DNA of 12,940 bases from Bacteroides sp. (GTDB taxonomy: Bacteria > Bacteroidota > Bacteroidia > Bacteroidales > Bacteroidaceae), in the NCBI GenBank assembly GCA_030529405.1, contig JAUMWZ010000003.1, positions 17,209-30,148 of the forward strand, read 5' to 3'. The position numbers were made by a program, and so were the translations under genes. The stretch's first letter is position 1. The number at the start of each line of letters is the position of its first letter. The notes beneath the pieces were generated by a model. It was not told where the DNA came from. It saw only the letters and a list, made by a program, of their open reading frames with translations, and did not search any database. Positions 1-8,600 of the stretch are shown here, in pieces.

Positions 1-758
1 TTCCAAGGTGTTAATTGTTGTGGTATCATTTGGAAATTGTTGCTACCTGTGATGTTTTGTGGTGTCTCGTTAAGTGTTGTTGTGCTCTTTGATATGATCC
101 CATAATCTTTTGGTGTTGATATTGTTCCCCATTGATTTTGTAGTAATTCATAGCCTTGTTCTGTAGCTTCTTTAGGGAAAGTAAAAGTTCCTTGAGAAGG
201 TATGTGGCATAACTTCACACCTTTTACTTCTACTTTCATATTCTCGTTAGAACATTTTGCTTGTACTTCGATTTGTGAAAGTATATGTTTGAAGTTCATA
301 TTAACTCCAGATACCTCATTAACTTGTTTAGTCCCTGTTTTTACTGAAATCACTACGTCTTTCTGATCTTCTACATTTGTTGCAGGAGAGAAATTAGATA
401 TTTGTTGTGTTGTTGGGTTTATGCTAACACTTGTTATTTCTTGTGGTGAGTAAGCAAAGAACTTAAGAGTACCACTTGTAGGCCAATAGTATGTTTTTTC
501 TGTATTCCAGCTTTGTCCTCCTTCGCTAGATCTGACAAGTAAGTCTGTGAAAAAGTTGTTGTTTTGTCCTTCTTCATAAGCTGTAACCTTAAAAGAACCC
601 ATGTTCTCTTTTGTTGTTATGTTGTTTGCTCTTGTTACTGCTCCTATTGCAGGACGGAATTTAATGTTTCCGCTATTGTTTACTTCGATAAGTTCATCTT
701 TCGAACATGAAGCTAAAATTATTAGCCCACTTGCTAAGAATAGTAGATTCTTTTTCAT
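1..758 (-). CDS. Fimbrillin-family lipoprotein (Mfa-like), 3' end outside the window
   Basis: Read on the minus strand from an ATG at 758-756; about 252 codons are visible and the C-terminus lies beyond position 1. The protein begins MKKNLLFLASGLIILASC, a lipoprotein signal peptide with Cys18 as the likely lipidated residue. The acidic stretch SKDE follows, as is common in surface-exported Bacteroidetes lipoproteins. The motifs FKHILSQIEV and FQMIPQQLTPW are typical of the fimbrillin-like family (Mfa/FimA type), where they belong to the beta-sandwich core. These proteins are lipidated precursors that mature and polymerise into fimbriae, or form adhesin tips. It lies 117 bp downstream of the DUF5119 gene in the same direction, and a short 22-bp repeat array sits in that gap. 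I see no convincing promoter there, so co-transcription with the two upstream genes is likely. Whether it is a shaft or an accessory subunit cannot be told from the visible part. Confidence 0.86.
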   Translation of the reverse strand, partial: MKKNLLFLASGLIILASCSKDELIEVNNSGNIKFRPAIGAVTRANNITTKENMGSFKVTAYEEGQNNNFFTDLLVRSSEGGQSWNTEKTYYWPTSGTLKFFAYSPQEITSVSINPTTQQISNFSPATNVEDQKDVVISVKTGTKQVNEVSGVNMNFKHILSQIEVQAKCSNENMKVEVKGVKLCHIPSQGTFTFPKEATEQGYELLQNQWGTISTPKDYGIISKSTTTLNETPQNITGSNNFQMIPQQLTPW

Positions 759-843
759 TTTTGTTTTCTTGTTTAGTAAGTTGTTATTAGTTTATTTTTA
801 TATTGTTATTATATTGGTTTTATTTTCTTCTTACTTTAGTTGC

Positions 844-887
844 AAACTGTATATCGTTTACTTACACTCTGTATACTACATATTTAT
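844..887. repeat. 22-bp-period repeat array A (2 units)
   Basis: Two units are exactly 22 bp apart: AAACTGTATATCGTTT starts at 844 and a second core, with CTCTGTATACTACAT, follows in register (GTATA at 849 and 871). The spacer is pyrimidine-rich (acttac). The second unit contains the stop codon of the DUF5119 gene (CTA at 876-878 on the plus strand, which is TAG on the minus strand). It belongs to the same family as the arrays at 3836, 5549, 10260, 12148 and 12829. Confidence 0.6.
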
Positions 888-1880
888 GTCTTCTTTTATG
901 TCTTCCCAATCTTCAACTGTGGGTGTCAGTCCACCTCCGTTTTCTATAGGTTTCGGCAAGCTTAGTCCGTCCACTGTAATTTTTAAGTTTACTTGCCCTA
1001 TTTCTTTGTTTACTTGGTCTGTAACATCGAATGTGTAATATTTCTTACTGCCGTCTGACAACACTATATAGAACGAAAGTGTATGTGTTTGTCCTTTCTT
1101 TGTTGGTCTTCCGAAGTTTGAGAACTTAGCTGTTACTTTTGAGTCGTTTGGAACAGCTTCTGCAGTAAAAGGAATGCTACTTGTGTTGTTTGAACTCTTA
1201 TTAGTCCCCACGAAAAAAGAGCTTGACATTCCTGATATAGCCATACTTAGGTTAGACACATACTTTAAGTTTTTGACGTTGATAATGTTTACTGTGTACT
1301 GAGTAGACATAGTCTCAGGGTATAGTGTAATCTTTATTTCAGCTTTATCTTTTACTGCCTTTGTTTCTAAAGGTCTTTCTATCACTACTAAAGACTCTCT
1401 GCCTCCCCAAAAAGGGTCTGGTGCAAGTGTCATCGGTTCATCTTTGTGTTTTATCTCTTTTGGTGTTGCTCTCACTCCCATTGGCTCTAAAAGACTGCTG
1501 GTGCGTGTATAAACTTCGAAGTCTTCAAAGCTGTTTGTTCCTCTAAACAACAGGGTCTCCGAGTTGTTGTTTATAAATATAGCCTTGTATCTTCCTGATG
1601 GTATTTCTGCTATACCTCCTTTTGCTGTAGGAAAATCATACTGTAGCGATGGTTTTCCATCTTCTGGGAAAAGATATAAGCTCATTCCTGTTGCACTATG
1701 TTCTGGAGCATATTTCCAATCGAATATCACTTCTACGCTAACCAAGTTTGATTTTGGTCTGTACAGTTCTTTGTGTTCGCATGAAGTCATGGTAAGCAAG
1801 AATATACATATACTTAGCGTTGCGCATATCTTTTCGATAAATGTGTTTTCGAATATGCTTTGTTTTAATATTCTTACCAT
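876..1880 (-). CDS. DUF5119 domain lipoprotein of a fimbrial operon
   Basis: The protein has 334 residues and its function is unknown. The N-terminus carries a hydrophobic segment ending in MTSC, with Cys34 as the probable lipidation site, followed by EHKELY. The segment after it (VEVIFDWKYAPE, then GMSLYLFPEDG around residues 65-75) is characteristic of DUF5119. This family is found beside DUF3575 and fimbrillin-like genes in Bacteroidales. The rest looks beta-rich, with a possible second beta-sandwich domain from about residue 190 to 310 and a short acidic tail (VEDWEDIKEDINM). Its ATG (1880-1878) overlaps the stop of the upstream DUF3575 gene in the sequence ATGGTAA, so translation of the two is probably coupled. 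A surface or periplasmic role in fimbria assembly or anchoring is an inference from context. The stop codon falls within a 22-bp repeat unit. The n-region before the hydrophobic stretch is long (about 20 residues), so a start downstream of 1880 is conceivable, but the overlap favours this one. Confidence 0.85.
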   Translation of the reverse strand: MVRILKQSIFENTFIEKICATLSICIFLLTMTSCEHKELYRPKSNLVSVEVIFDWKYAPEHSATGMSLYLFPEDGKPSLQYDFPTAKGGIAEIPSGRYKAIFINNNSETLLFRGTNSFEDFEVYTRTSSLLEPMGVRATPKEIKHKDEPMTLAPDPFWGGRESLVVIERPLETKAVKDKAEIKITLYPETMSTQYTVNIINVKNLKYVSNLSMAISGMSSSFFVGTNKSSNNTSSIPFTAEAVPNDSKVTAKFSNFGRPTKKGQTHTLSFYIVLSDGSKKYYTFDVTDQVNKEIGQVNLKITVDGLSLPKPIENGGGLTPTVEDWEDIKEDINM

Positions 1881-3106
1881 TTATCTGCTCCTTTCCTTTT
1901 GCTGATTTTCTTGCTACCAATAAGCCATACTAATGATATTTCTGCTTTTGTTGGTCCGAACCAGTGTCTTTGTTTTGTGGCTTTCCATACGTATTTGTTT
2001 CCTTCCGGTATATACTCTTCGTATTTTCCACCTATGTATCCCACTCCCAGCGTTAAGTCTAAGTTTAGTCTTCTTATTATTGGCAATGAATATCCATAAG
2101 ATATTCCTGCGCCATAGCTCCACTTGTCGCCTAAATACCCCTTATGTCCTCTCTCAATGTCGTACGTCAGAATCTGCCCATATACTCCAACGTGGTGTCC
2201 TGTGAGCTTCTTTCTGTTGAATCCGAACCATTGTCTAACCTCTAAATCTCCACCATAAAGTCTGTGGTAGTAGTGTTTGTTGTCGTTTTTGAACCACGCA
2301 TATATCCAATTTCCTGCTATAGTCCAGTTCTTTCCTAAGTATATTTCTGCTCCTATGTTTGGCAATAGTAGGCAATCGTAAATCAGATTGTTTTTAATTG
2401 CAAAAAGGAAAGTTTTCTCTGTCTTTTCTTTTATGGGTACATACAGGTCTATCTTGTTGTAGCTTGGTTTTTCTAGGCTCTTATGGCTTATATAAACAGG
2501 TGTTTCCAAACTATCGTATGATAGGTATATGTTAGACATTCGCATCTGAGAGAAGTATTTTTCTTGAAGATATCTCCAAGTTTTTCCTCCTTCTGTCATT
2601 CCTAAGCGTCTTTTTCTTCCATCTACCACCTTTCTGTTCTTTACAATCCATTCGGGTGTGTTTCTTATTATGCTTAGTGTCTTATGTCTGTTGTCTATTT
2701 GTTTGTCCTTTTCTACATACAGTTCTAGCTTTTCCCAATCTATACCTTTTGAAACGATTGAGTATTTTATGTTTTGTTCTTGCACAATAGAGTCTATTAT
2801 ACTTTTTGTTGTTTCTGCTCTTTTCTTAGACAGTGTGTTATTAAACTCCGTATTTCCTTCAGGTGAAGCACTCGACTTTATTACTATTTTCAGAATTCTA
2901 TTATATGGGCTTTTAAGAATGGCTCTCAATCTTTCTGAAAAAAGCTGTATATGCTTTCCGTTGTTTTCGAATACGGGTTCAATCTCTGCACTGCCTACTT
3001 TGAAGTATAACTGTACAGAGTCTGTTTTTGTTTTATTATATCCCTCTTGTGCGTGGGTGTATATTATTATATGTAGTAAAAGGAATAAAATTAGAACCCT
3101 TTTCAT
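1874..3106 (-). CDS. DUF3575 outer-membrane protein with OmpA-like N-terminal region
   Basis: The protein has 410 residues. Residues 1-20 form a signal peptide ending THAQ. Residues 28-110 resemble an OmpA-like fold: a strand (DSVQLYFKVGSAEIEP), then IKSSASPEGN and NTLSKKRAETTKSII, the last matching the 'N..LS.kRA..v' helix of OmpA-type domains. A charged middle section (about 120-235) leads to a C-terminal part (about 245-397) rich in alternating aromatic and hydrophobic strands, such as GAEIYLGKNWTIAGNWIYAW and GAGISYGYSL. That part is typical of DUF3575 and probably forms an outer-membrane beta-barrel. The family occurs with DUF5119 and fimbrillin genes, so a role in anchoring or assembling the surface fibre is likely but inferred. 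It is the first gene of the minus-strand operon, with a promoter about 185 bp upstream (3292-3323). It ends with KRKGADKW, and its stop overlaps the next start. Confidence 0.85.
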   Translation of the reverse strand: MKRVLILFLLLHIIIYTHAQEGYNKTKTDSVQLYFKVGSAEIEPVFENNGKHIQLFSERLRAILKSPYNRILKIVIKSSASPEGNTEFNNTLSKKRAETTKSIIDSIVQEQNIKYSIVSKGIDWEKLELYVEKDKQIDNRHKTLSIIRNTPEWIVKNRKVVDGRKRRLGMTEGGKTWRYLQEKYFSQMRMSNIYLSYDSLETPVYISHKSLEKPSYNKIDLYVPIKEKTEKTFLFAIKNNLIYDCLLLPNIGAEIYLGKNWTIAGNWIYAWFKNDNKHYYHRLYGGDLEVRQWFGFNRKKLTGHHVGVYGQILTYDIERGHKGYLGDKWSYGAGISYGYSLPIIRRLNLDLTLGVGYIGGKYEEYIPEGNKYVWKATKQRHWFGPTKAEISLVWLIGSKKISKRKGADKW

Positions 3107-3291
3107 CGTTAGTGTTTCGCCTTTTAGTTTTTGGCGGTAAGTATTGTTGTTTTTGAGTGCTAAACTGTCGTTTCTTGTTGATGTTTTTGCTTCTTTCTGT
3201 CTGTTTTATTCCACTTTTGAAAGTCGCTTTTTAAGCAACGACGATATACACTTATTTTGTTAATTAGTTTTCTCTTTTTGTAATCGGGACG

Positions 3292-3323
3292 CAAAGGAAT
3301 GAATAAATGTTTTAGTGTGCAAA
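3292..3323 (-). promoter_or_regulatory. Bacteroidetes-type promoter of the fimbrial operon
   Basis: On the minus strand, TTTG (3323-3320) is followed after 20 bases by TTCCTTTG (3299-3292), then CGTCCC. This fits the Bacteroidetes primary sigma factor pattern TTTG-N19-21-TAnnTTTG with one mismatch in the -7 box. Transcription would begin near 3286, which gives a leader of about 180 nt before the DUF3575 start at 3106. Confidence 0.6.
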
Positions 3324-3395
3324 TTTTTTGGCTTAAAAAAAGTCTTTTTTATTTATGAATATTCTGATTTTTTGAGTTAGTTGTTGTTTTCTTAT

Positions 3396-3445
3396 CTATA
3401 AGCTAATTTATTGTAATGCAAAATATTGTTTGTTTTAGCTTATAG
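3396..3445. repeat. Perfect 11-bp inverted repeat with 28-base loop
   Basis: CTATAAGCTAA at 3396-3406 is the exact reverse complement of TTAGCTTATAG at 3435-3445, and the loop is AT-rich. The bases after the right arm are T-rich but do not form a clean T run, so a terminator is possible but not convincing. It may be an operator, a structured leader or a remnant of a small mobile element. Confidence 0.5.
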
Positions 3446-3835
3446 TAGGTGTTTCTTTGTCTTTTCCTCGTTTAATTTCTTGTATTATATAGATTTAATG
3501 TTGTTTTTATGCCTTTTGTTTTATAATCTCTGATAAAATTTAGTTACTTGCAAATTAGTGCCATTTTATTTGTTGTTTTGTTTATTATGAAAGTCGTAAA
3601 TGTTGTTTTTGCATATTAGATGAGGCTCTTCTTGATATTGTATGTTCTGTTCTGACCATATAGATGATGTCTTTCCGCTTTTGTGTGATGAATAGTGGAT
3701 ATTTATCTTTTCTATTATTGCAGGTTTATGGGGTTAGCTTCTGTTGGATTTTGTTTTTATTTTTCTCTAGAGGTGTGTTTACATCTTACGTCTTCATTTC
3801 TTGTGTTGGTTCTTTATAGTTATCTCCCGTTTTAC

Positions 3836-3945
3836 AAACTGTATATAGCTGTCTTCTAAACCATATATAGTTTGCTTTCAAATTGTATATAAATTGAAAG
3901 TTGATTGTATATAGTTTGCATATGTCTGGTATATACCTGCTTTAT
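3836..3945. repeat. 22-bp-period repeat array B (5 units)
   Basis: Five units start at 3836, 3858, 3880, 3902 and 3924. The inner GTATATA/CATATA element recurs at exactly 22-bp steps (3841, 3863, 3885, 3907, 3929). The cores vary around AAACYRTATATAGTTT, a near-perfect palindrome; the second unit reads AAACCATATATAGTTT. Spacers are short and mostly pyrimidine-rich (gctttc, tcttct), though the third is gaaag-like. The array lies about 180 bp upstream of the GH109 gene and about 730 bp upstream of the fimbrial operon start. Confidence 0.8.
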
Positions 3946-4006
3946 GTTTGTTTTATAGGGTGGTTCTGTGTCATTCTGTAAAGCTAAGTTGTTAAGAATA
4001 AATAAA

Positions 4007-4021
4007 AACATAACGTATGTT
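4007..4021. promoter_or_regulatory. Small palindrome, possible operator
   Basis: AACATA-ACG-TATGTT is a perfect 6-bp inverted repeat around three bases. It lies about 48 bp upstream of the proposed -7 element of the GH109 gene, a plausible place for a transcription-factor site. With only 6-bp arms in AT-rich DNA, chance is a real possibility. Confidence 0.25.
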
Positions 4022-4068
4022 GAAAGTGATTTTTTTCTATTCTATATTAGAATTAAATTCGCAATCGC

Positions 4069-4076
4069 AATATTTG
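4069..4076 (+). promoter_or_regulatory. Probable -7 promoter element of the glycosidase operon
   Basis: AATATTTG matches TAnnTTTG with one mismatch. Transcription would begin near 4083, which gives a leader of about 42 nt to the ATG at 4125, and the leader is A-rich as is usual for Bacteroidetes translation starts. No good TTTG is found 19-21 bases upstream, so the call is tentative. Confidence 0.4.
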
Positions 4077-4124
4077 CAAGTGTGTAAACAAACAAATAAA
4101 TACTAATAATAAAATCGGAAAAAC

Positions 4125-5537
4125 ATGCGCAAAATTATCTTAGCATTATCCTTAGCCTTGATGGTGGTTGGAGTGCAAAACGCAGTTGCAGGTTCTGCTA
4201 CTGGAACTAAAGTCAATAACAGAGTAATCAAGGTAAAGACTCCTAAAAGAGCAAAAGGACAAACAGATGTTCTGCAACTAACAACTCCTAAGATGGAGAA
4301 AGTAAGAGTTGGATTCATAGGACTAGGTATGAGAGGTCCAAGTGCTGTACAACGTTTCACTAAAATTCCTGGAGCAGAGATTGTTGCACTATGCGACCTT
4401 GTTCCGTCTAATGTAGAGAAGTGTCAGAAGATGTTGGAAAAAGCCGGACACAAAAGAGTGGCTGAATATCACGGAAGCCAAGATGCGTGGAAGAAACTTT
4501 GCGAAAGAAACGACATTGACCTAGTTTACATAGCTACAGACTGGAAAACACATGCACTTATGGGAGTGTATGCTATGGAGCAAGGTAAGCACGTAGCTAT
4601 TGAAGTGCCAGCAGCAATGACTCTTAAAGAGATATGGAAACTTATTGACACATCAGAGAGAACAAGAAAGCACTGTATGCAGTTGGAAAACTGTGTGTAC
4701 GACTTCTTCGAGCTAACAACTCTAAATATGGCTCAACAAGGAGTGTTGGGTGAGATACTACACGCAGAGGGTGCATACATACACAATCTAGAAGACTTCT
4801 GGGGAAGCTATTGGAACAACTGGAGATTAGATTATAACAGAGAGTATCGTGGAGATGTTTATGCTACACACGGTGTTGGTCCTGCTTGTCAATTGTTAGA
4901 TATTCACCGTGGAGACAGAATGCACACGCTTGTTGCTATGGACACTAAACCTGTGAACGGTCCTGCATATATAAAGAAAAAGACAGGCGAAGACGTGAAA
5001 GACTTCAAGAACGGCGACCAAACTACAACACTAATCAACACTGTGAACGGTAAGACTATGCTCATACAACACAATGTTATGACTCCAAGACCTTATAGTC
5101 GTAAGTATCAAGCAGTGGGTACTGACGGATTTGCTGATAAGTATCCAACAGAAATGTATTGCTTGCGTCCAACACAAGTGGATAGTAGCGTGAAGCCAGA
5201 CCACGAAAAACTAGATGCACATGGTCCTGTTTCTAAGGCTGTGAAAGATGCACTTATGAAGAAATATAAGCACCCTATACACGTTGAACTAGAAGAAACA
5301 GCTAAGAAAGTAGGCGGACACGGAGGTATGGACTATATAATGGACTATCGTCTTATATATTGCTTGCTAAATGGTCTACCATTAGATATGGACGTGTATG
5401 ACCTTGCTGAATGGTGTTGTCTTGCTGAACTTAGCCGTATTTCGTTAGAAAACGGTTCGGCTCCAGTAGAGGTGCCAGACTTCACTAGAGGAGCATGGAA
5501 CAGAGTGAAAGGTTACAGACACGCTTTCGCTAAATAA
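4125..5537 (+). CDS. Secreted GH109 family NAD-dependent alpha-N-acetylgalactosaminidase
   Basis: The protein has 470 residues. Residues 1-23 form a Sec signal peptide (MRKIILALSLALMVVGVQNAVAG), so it acts in the periplasm or at the surface. After an unusual basic linker (about 24-58), VGFIGLGMRG (63-71) gives the GxGxxG fold that binds NAD in Gfo/Idh/MocA proteins. Motifs specific to GH109 are ENCVYDFFE (188-196), THGVGP (249-253), and GGHGG (397-401) followed by MDYIMDYRLIYCL. Family work places the catalytic acid/base histidine in the GGHGG loop, here His399. GH109 enzymes remove terminal GalNAc, for example from blood group A or mucin glycans, through an NAD-assisted oxidation-elimination mechanism. 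It is the first gene of a three-gene set with a beta-galactosidase and an N-acetylhexosamine kinase-like protein. A related Gfo/Idh/MocA hydrolase with another sugar specificity cannot be excluded. Confidence 0.88.
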   Translation: MRKIILALSLALMVVGVQNAVAGSATGTKVNNRVIKVKTPKRAKGQTDVLQLTTPKMEKVRVGFIGLGMRGPSAVQRFTKIPGAEIVALCDLVPSNVEKCQKMLEKAGHKRVAEYHGSQDAWKKLCERNDIDLVYIATDWKTHALMGVYAMEQGKHVAIEVPAAMTLKEIWKLIDTSERTRKHCMQLENCVYDFFELTTLNMAQQGVLGEILHAEGAYIHNLEDFWGSYWNNWRLDYNREYRGDVYATHGVGPACQLLDIHRGDRMHTLVAMDTKPVNGPAYIKKKTGEDVKDFKNGDQTTTLINTVNGKTMLIQHNVMTPRPYSRKYQAVGTDGFADKYPTEMYCLRPTQVDSSVKPDHEKLDAHGPVSKAVKDALMKKYKHPIHVELEETAKKVGGHGGMDYIMDYRLIYCLLNGLPLDMDVYDLAEWCCLAELSRISLENGSAPVEVPDFTRGAWNRVKGYRHAFAK

Positions 5538-5548
5538 GCCTTATTTCT

Positions 5549-5630
5549 GAACTATATATAAATTGGAAATAGACTGTATATAAATTAAAAGTAGACTATA
5601 TATAAATGAGAAGTAAACTATATATGAAAA
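5549..5630. repeat. 22-bp-period repeat array between the GH109 and GH2 genes (4 units, inverted orientation)
   Basis: Four cores start at 5549, 5571, 5593 and 5615; the ACT element recurs at exactly 22-bp steps (C at 5552, 5574, 5596, 5618). Read on the minus strand, the spacers are ctatttcc-like, as in the array at the right end of the window, so this array is inverted relative to the others. It fills almost the whole 68-bp gap between the two genes and enters the GH2 reading frame. The last core reads AAACTATATATGA and carries an ATG at 5624. Confidence 0.85.
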
Positions 5631-8600
5631 TGTCTGCATTTGTAGTGGCAACAACAATGTTGTGTACTGCAAATGCAGTCGCTTCTAATAAAGACAACAA
5701 CAAACCTTACTGGAAAGACGTAAACGTTGTAGCTGTAAATAAAGAATATCCGCGTACTGCTTTCATGACTTACGCAGATAGAGAAACAGCTATGACAAGT
5801 AGATATGAGAATAGCAAGTTCTATAAATTGCTGAACGGAACTTGGAAGTTCTATTTTGTAGAAGGATATAAACAACTGCCAGAAAACATAACTTCGGCAG
5901 AGGTAAGCACATCTAACTGGAAAGATATAAAGGTGCCGGGAAACTGGGAAGTACAAGGCTTTGGCACAGCAATATATACTAACCACGGATATGAGTTCAA
6001 ACCACGCAATCCGCAACCTCCGTTGCTACCCGAAGAAAACCCTGTGGGAGTTTACAGAAGAGATATCGAGATACCAAGTGATTGGTTAGACAGAAATATC
6101 TATCTACACGTTGCTGGTGCAAAATCGGGTATGTACGTTTATGTTAATGGTAAAGAAGTGGGATATAGTGAAGACTCTAAAAATCCAGCAGAGTTTATCA
6201 TCAACAAATATGTTAAGGCAGGAAAGAATGTTCTTACTCTTAAAATTTTCAGATGGAGCACGGGCTCGTATTTGGAATGTCAAGACTTTTGGCGTATCAG
6301 TGGTATAGAGAGAGATGTGTTCTTATACTCTCAACCAAAAGCATCTATCAAAGACTTCAAAGTTAAGTCTAGCCTTCTGAACGACTATAAAGATGGCGAC
6401 TGGAAACTAAGCATAGACATGCGCAACAGTGGCGATAAAAAAGCTAACCTTTCTGTTTCTTACGAAGTGGTTGATGCTAATAATAAAGTTGTTTCGAAAG
6501 GAGAAAAAAACACTATATTAGATGCGTCAAAACAAGAGACCCTTGTGTTTGAAGATGTAATCAAAGATGTAAAAACTTGGACTTCTGAATATCCGAACCT
6601 GTATAAGCTGGTTATGACGGTAAGACAAGACGGTAAGATTACAGAAGTAGTACCGTATAATGTCGGATTCAGACATTTCGAGATTAAACCAATAGAGGCT
6701 AAAGGAGAAAACGGTAAACAATATGTTTGTTTCTTCGTAAATGGTCAGCCGATAAAACTAAAGGGAGTGAACATTCATGAACATAACCCTGAAACCGGAC
6801 ACTATGTGCCAGAGGAGTTGATGAAGAAAGACTTTGAGTTGATGAAAAAATATAATATCAACACAGTGCGCTTATCTCACTACCCACAAGATAGACGTTT
6901 CTATGAGCTTTGTGATGAATATGGAATCTATGTATACGACGAAGCAAACATAGAAAGTCACGGTATGTATTACGACCTACGTAAAGGCGGAAGTTTAGGC
7001 AATAACCCTGACTGGTTAATTCCGCATATGGACAGAACAATCAATATGTTTGAAAGAAACAAAAACTATCCTTCTGTGGCGATATGGTCGCTTGGTAACG
7101 AAGCTGGTAATGGATATAACTTCTATCAAACATACTTGTGGTTGAAGAAAGCTGAAGAGGGTTTGATGAACAGACCTGTAAACTATGAAAGAGCACAATG
7201 GGAGTGGAACTCAGATATGTATGTTCCTCAATACCCTGGTGCTAAATGGTTGGAAAATATAGGACGTACAGGTAGCGACAGGCCAATAGTTCCTTCAGAG
7301 TACTCTCATGCTATGGGTAACTCTAATGGTAATATATCTGGTCAGTGGGACGCTATTTATAAGTATCCAAACCTACAAGGAGGTTATATCTGGGACTGGG
7401 TAGATCAAGGAATACTAAACGTTGATGAAAACGGAAGAAAATATTGGGCTTATGGTGGAGACTATGGAGTGGATATGCCAAGTGATGGTAACTTCTTGTG
7501 TAATGGTGTTATCAACCCTGACAGAACTCCTCACCCAGGGCTTACAGAAGTGAAATATGCGCACCAAGATGTGGCTTTCGAAGCAGTAAACCTTTCTAAA
7601 GGTGTGTTCAAAGTGATAAACCGTTTCTACTTCACTAACTTGAATAAGTATAAGATACAATACTTTGTAGAAGAAAACGGTAAAACAATCAAAACAGGAG
7701 TGTTGAAGCTTGATGTTAAACCTCAGCATTCTAAGGAGGTAACAGTGCCTGTTTCAGGATTGAAGTCTACTCAAGGCAGTGAATATTTCGTAACATTTAG
7801 GGTGTTTACTGTGAAGGCTGAAAAACTTGTTCCAGCAGGTCACGAAATAGCTCTAGAACAGTTCAAAATTCCAGTAAGTACAACTAAGTTGCAATATAAG
7901 AAGAGTGGTCCTGCACTTAATATATCATTTGCAAATGAACTCTATACAGTTCACTCAAGCAAGGTAAACTTCGTGTTTAACAAGAATACTGGAGTGGTAG
8001 AATCATACAAGGTTGATGGCGTGGAATATTTCAACGAAGGCTTTGGAATTCGTCCTAACTTCTGGCGTCCACCAACAGACAATGACTACGGAAATGGTGC
8101 TCCTAAGCGTCTTCAAGTATGGAAGAAATCGAGCAATGAATTAAAGGTTACTGACGTGGTTGCTAAGGAAAAAGACGGTAATGTAGAAATGAAAGTAACT
8201 TATTTGCTTGCTGCTGGAAACTTGTATGACGTTACTTATAAGATATATCCAAGTGGAGTTGTAAATGTAAACGTGTTGTTTAACTCGACAGATATGGAAG
8301 AAACAAAGATTGCCGCATCTGAAGAAACACGTATGGCAACGTTCACTCCGGGCGGAGATGCAGCACGTAAGGCATCATCTAAGCTTGAAGTACCGAGAAT
8401 TGGAGTAAGATTCCGTCTTCCTGTGTCTATGAACAACGTTAAATATCTTGGACGTGGACCAGAAGAAAACTATTTAGACAGAAACAGAGGAACAGTAGTT
8501 GGAGTTTATAACACTACTGCTGACAAGATGTATTATAACTACGTGCGTCCACAAGAAAATGGACACAGAACGGATACACGTTGGGTTGAGCTGACAGATA

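Larger units (their letters stand above)
3107..4124. other. 1-kb AT-rich divergent intergenic region without a convincing gene
   Basis: No open frame here has recognisable protein features. The stretch separates the minus-strand fimbrial operon from the plus-strand glycosidase genes. It contains a promoter for the fimbrial operon (3292-3323), an 11-bp inverted repeat (3396-3445), one isolated repeat-like core (ACCATATAGAT near 3655), repeat array B (3836-3945), a small palindrome (4007-4021) and a probable promoter for the GH109 gene (4069-4076). From about 3107 to 3960 the plus strand is strongly T-rich over A. For example, 3481-3540 has 33 T and 16 A, and 3541-3600 has 29 T and 16 A. This is the same skew as in the minus-strand genes. 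The rightmost 150 bases are A-rich instead. Confidence 0.7.

Noticed and set aside
601..1038. Plus-strand hydrophobic gene
   Set aside because: It is antisense to the start of the fimbrillin gene and the end of DUF5119; its hydrophobicity comes from T-rich sequence.
3327..3350. Terminator from the A-run/T-run pair around AGTC
   Set aside because: It is pure A-T pairing with no GC base, and no gene ends there on either strand.
3396..3445. Invertible phase-variation promoter
   Set aside because: The arms enclose only 28 bp, there is no promoter motif inside, and no recombinase gene is nearby.
3836..3945. CRISPR array
   Set aside because: The period is only 22 bp, the units are degenerate and there are no unique 25-40 bp spacers or cas genes.
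3107..4124. Riboswitch, tRNA or other known RNA gene
   Set aside because: I could find no cloverleaf, conserved aptamer core or GC-rich structured stretch in this region.
4125..5537. Ordinary secreted sugar dehydrogenase of the Gfo/Idh/MocA family
   Set aside because: The GGHGG loop and the MDYIMDYRLIYCL motif are those of GH109 hydrolases rather than dehydrogenases.
5549..5630. Promoter with several TATA-like boxes
   Set aside because: The cores give TATAGTTTG-like strings in other copies but never the exact TAnnTTTG spacing, and this copy is in the opposite orientation to the others.
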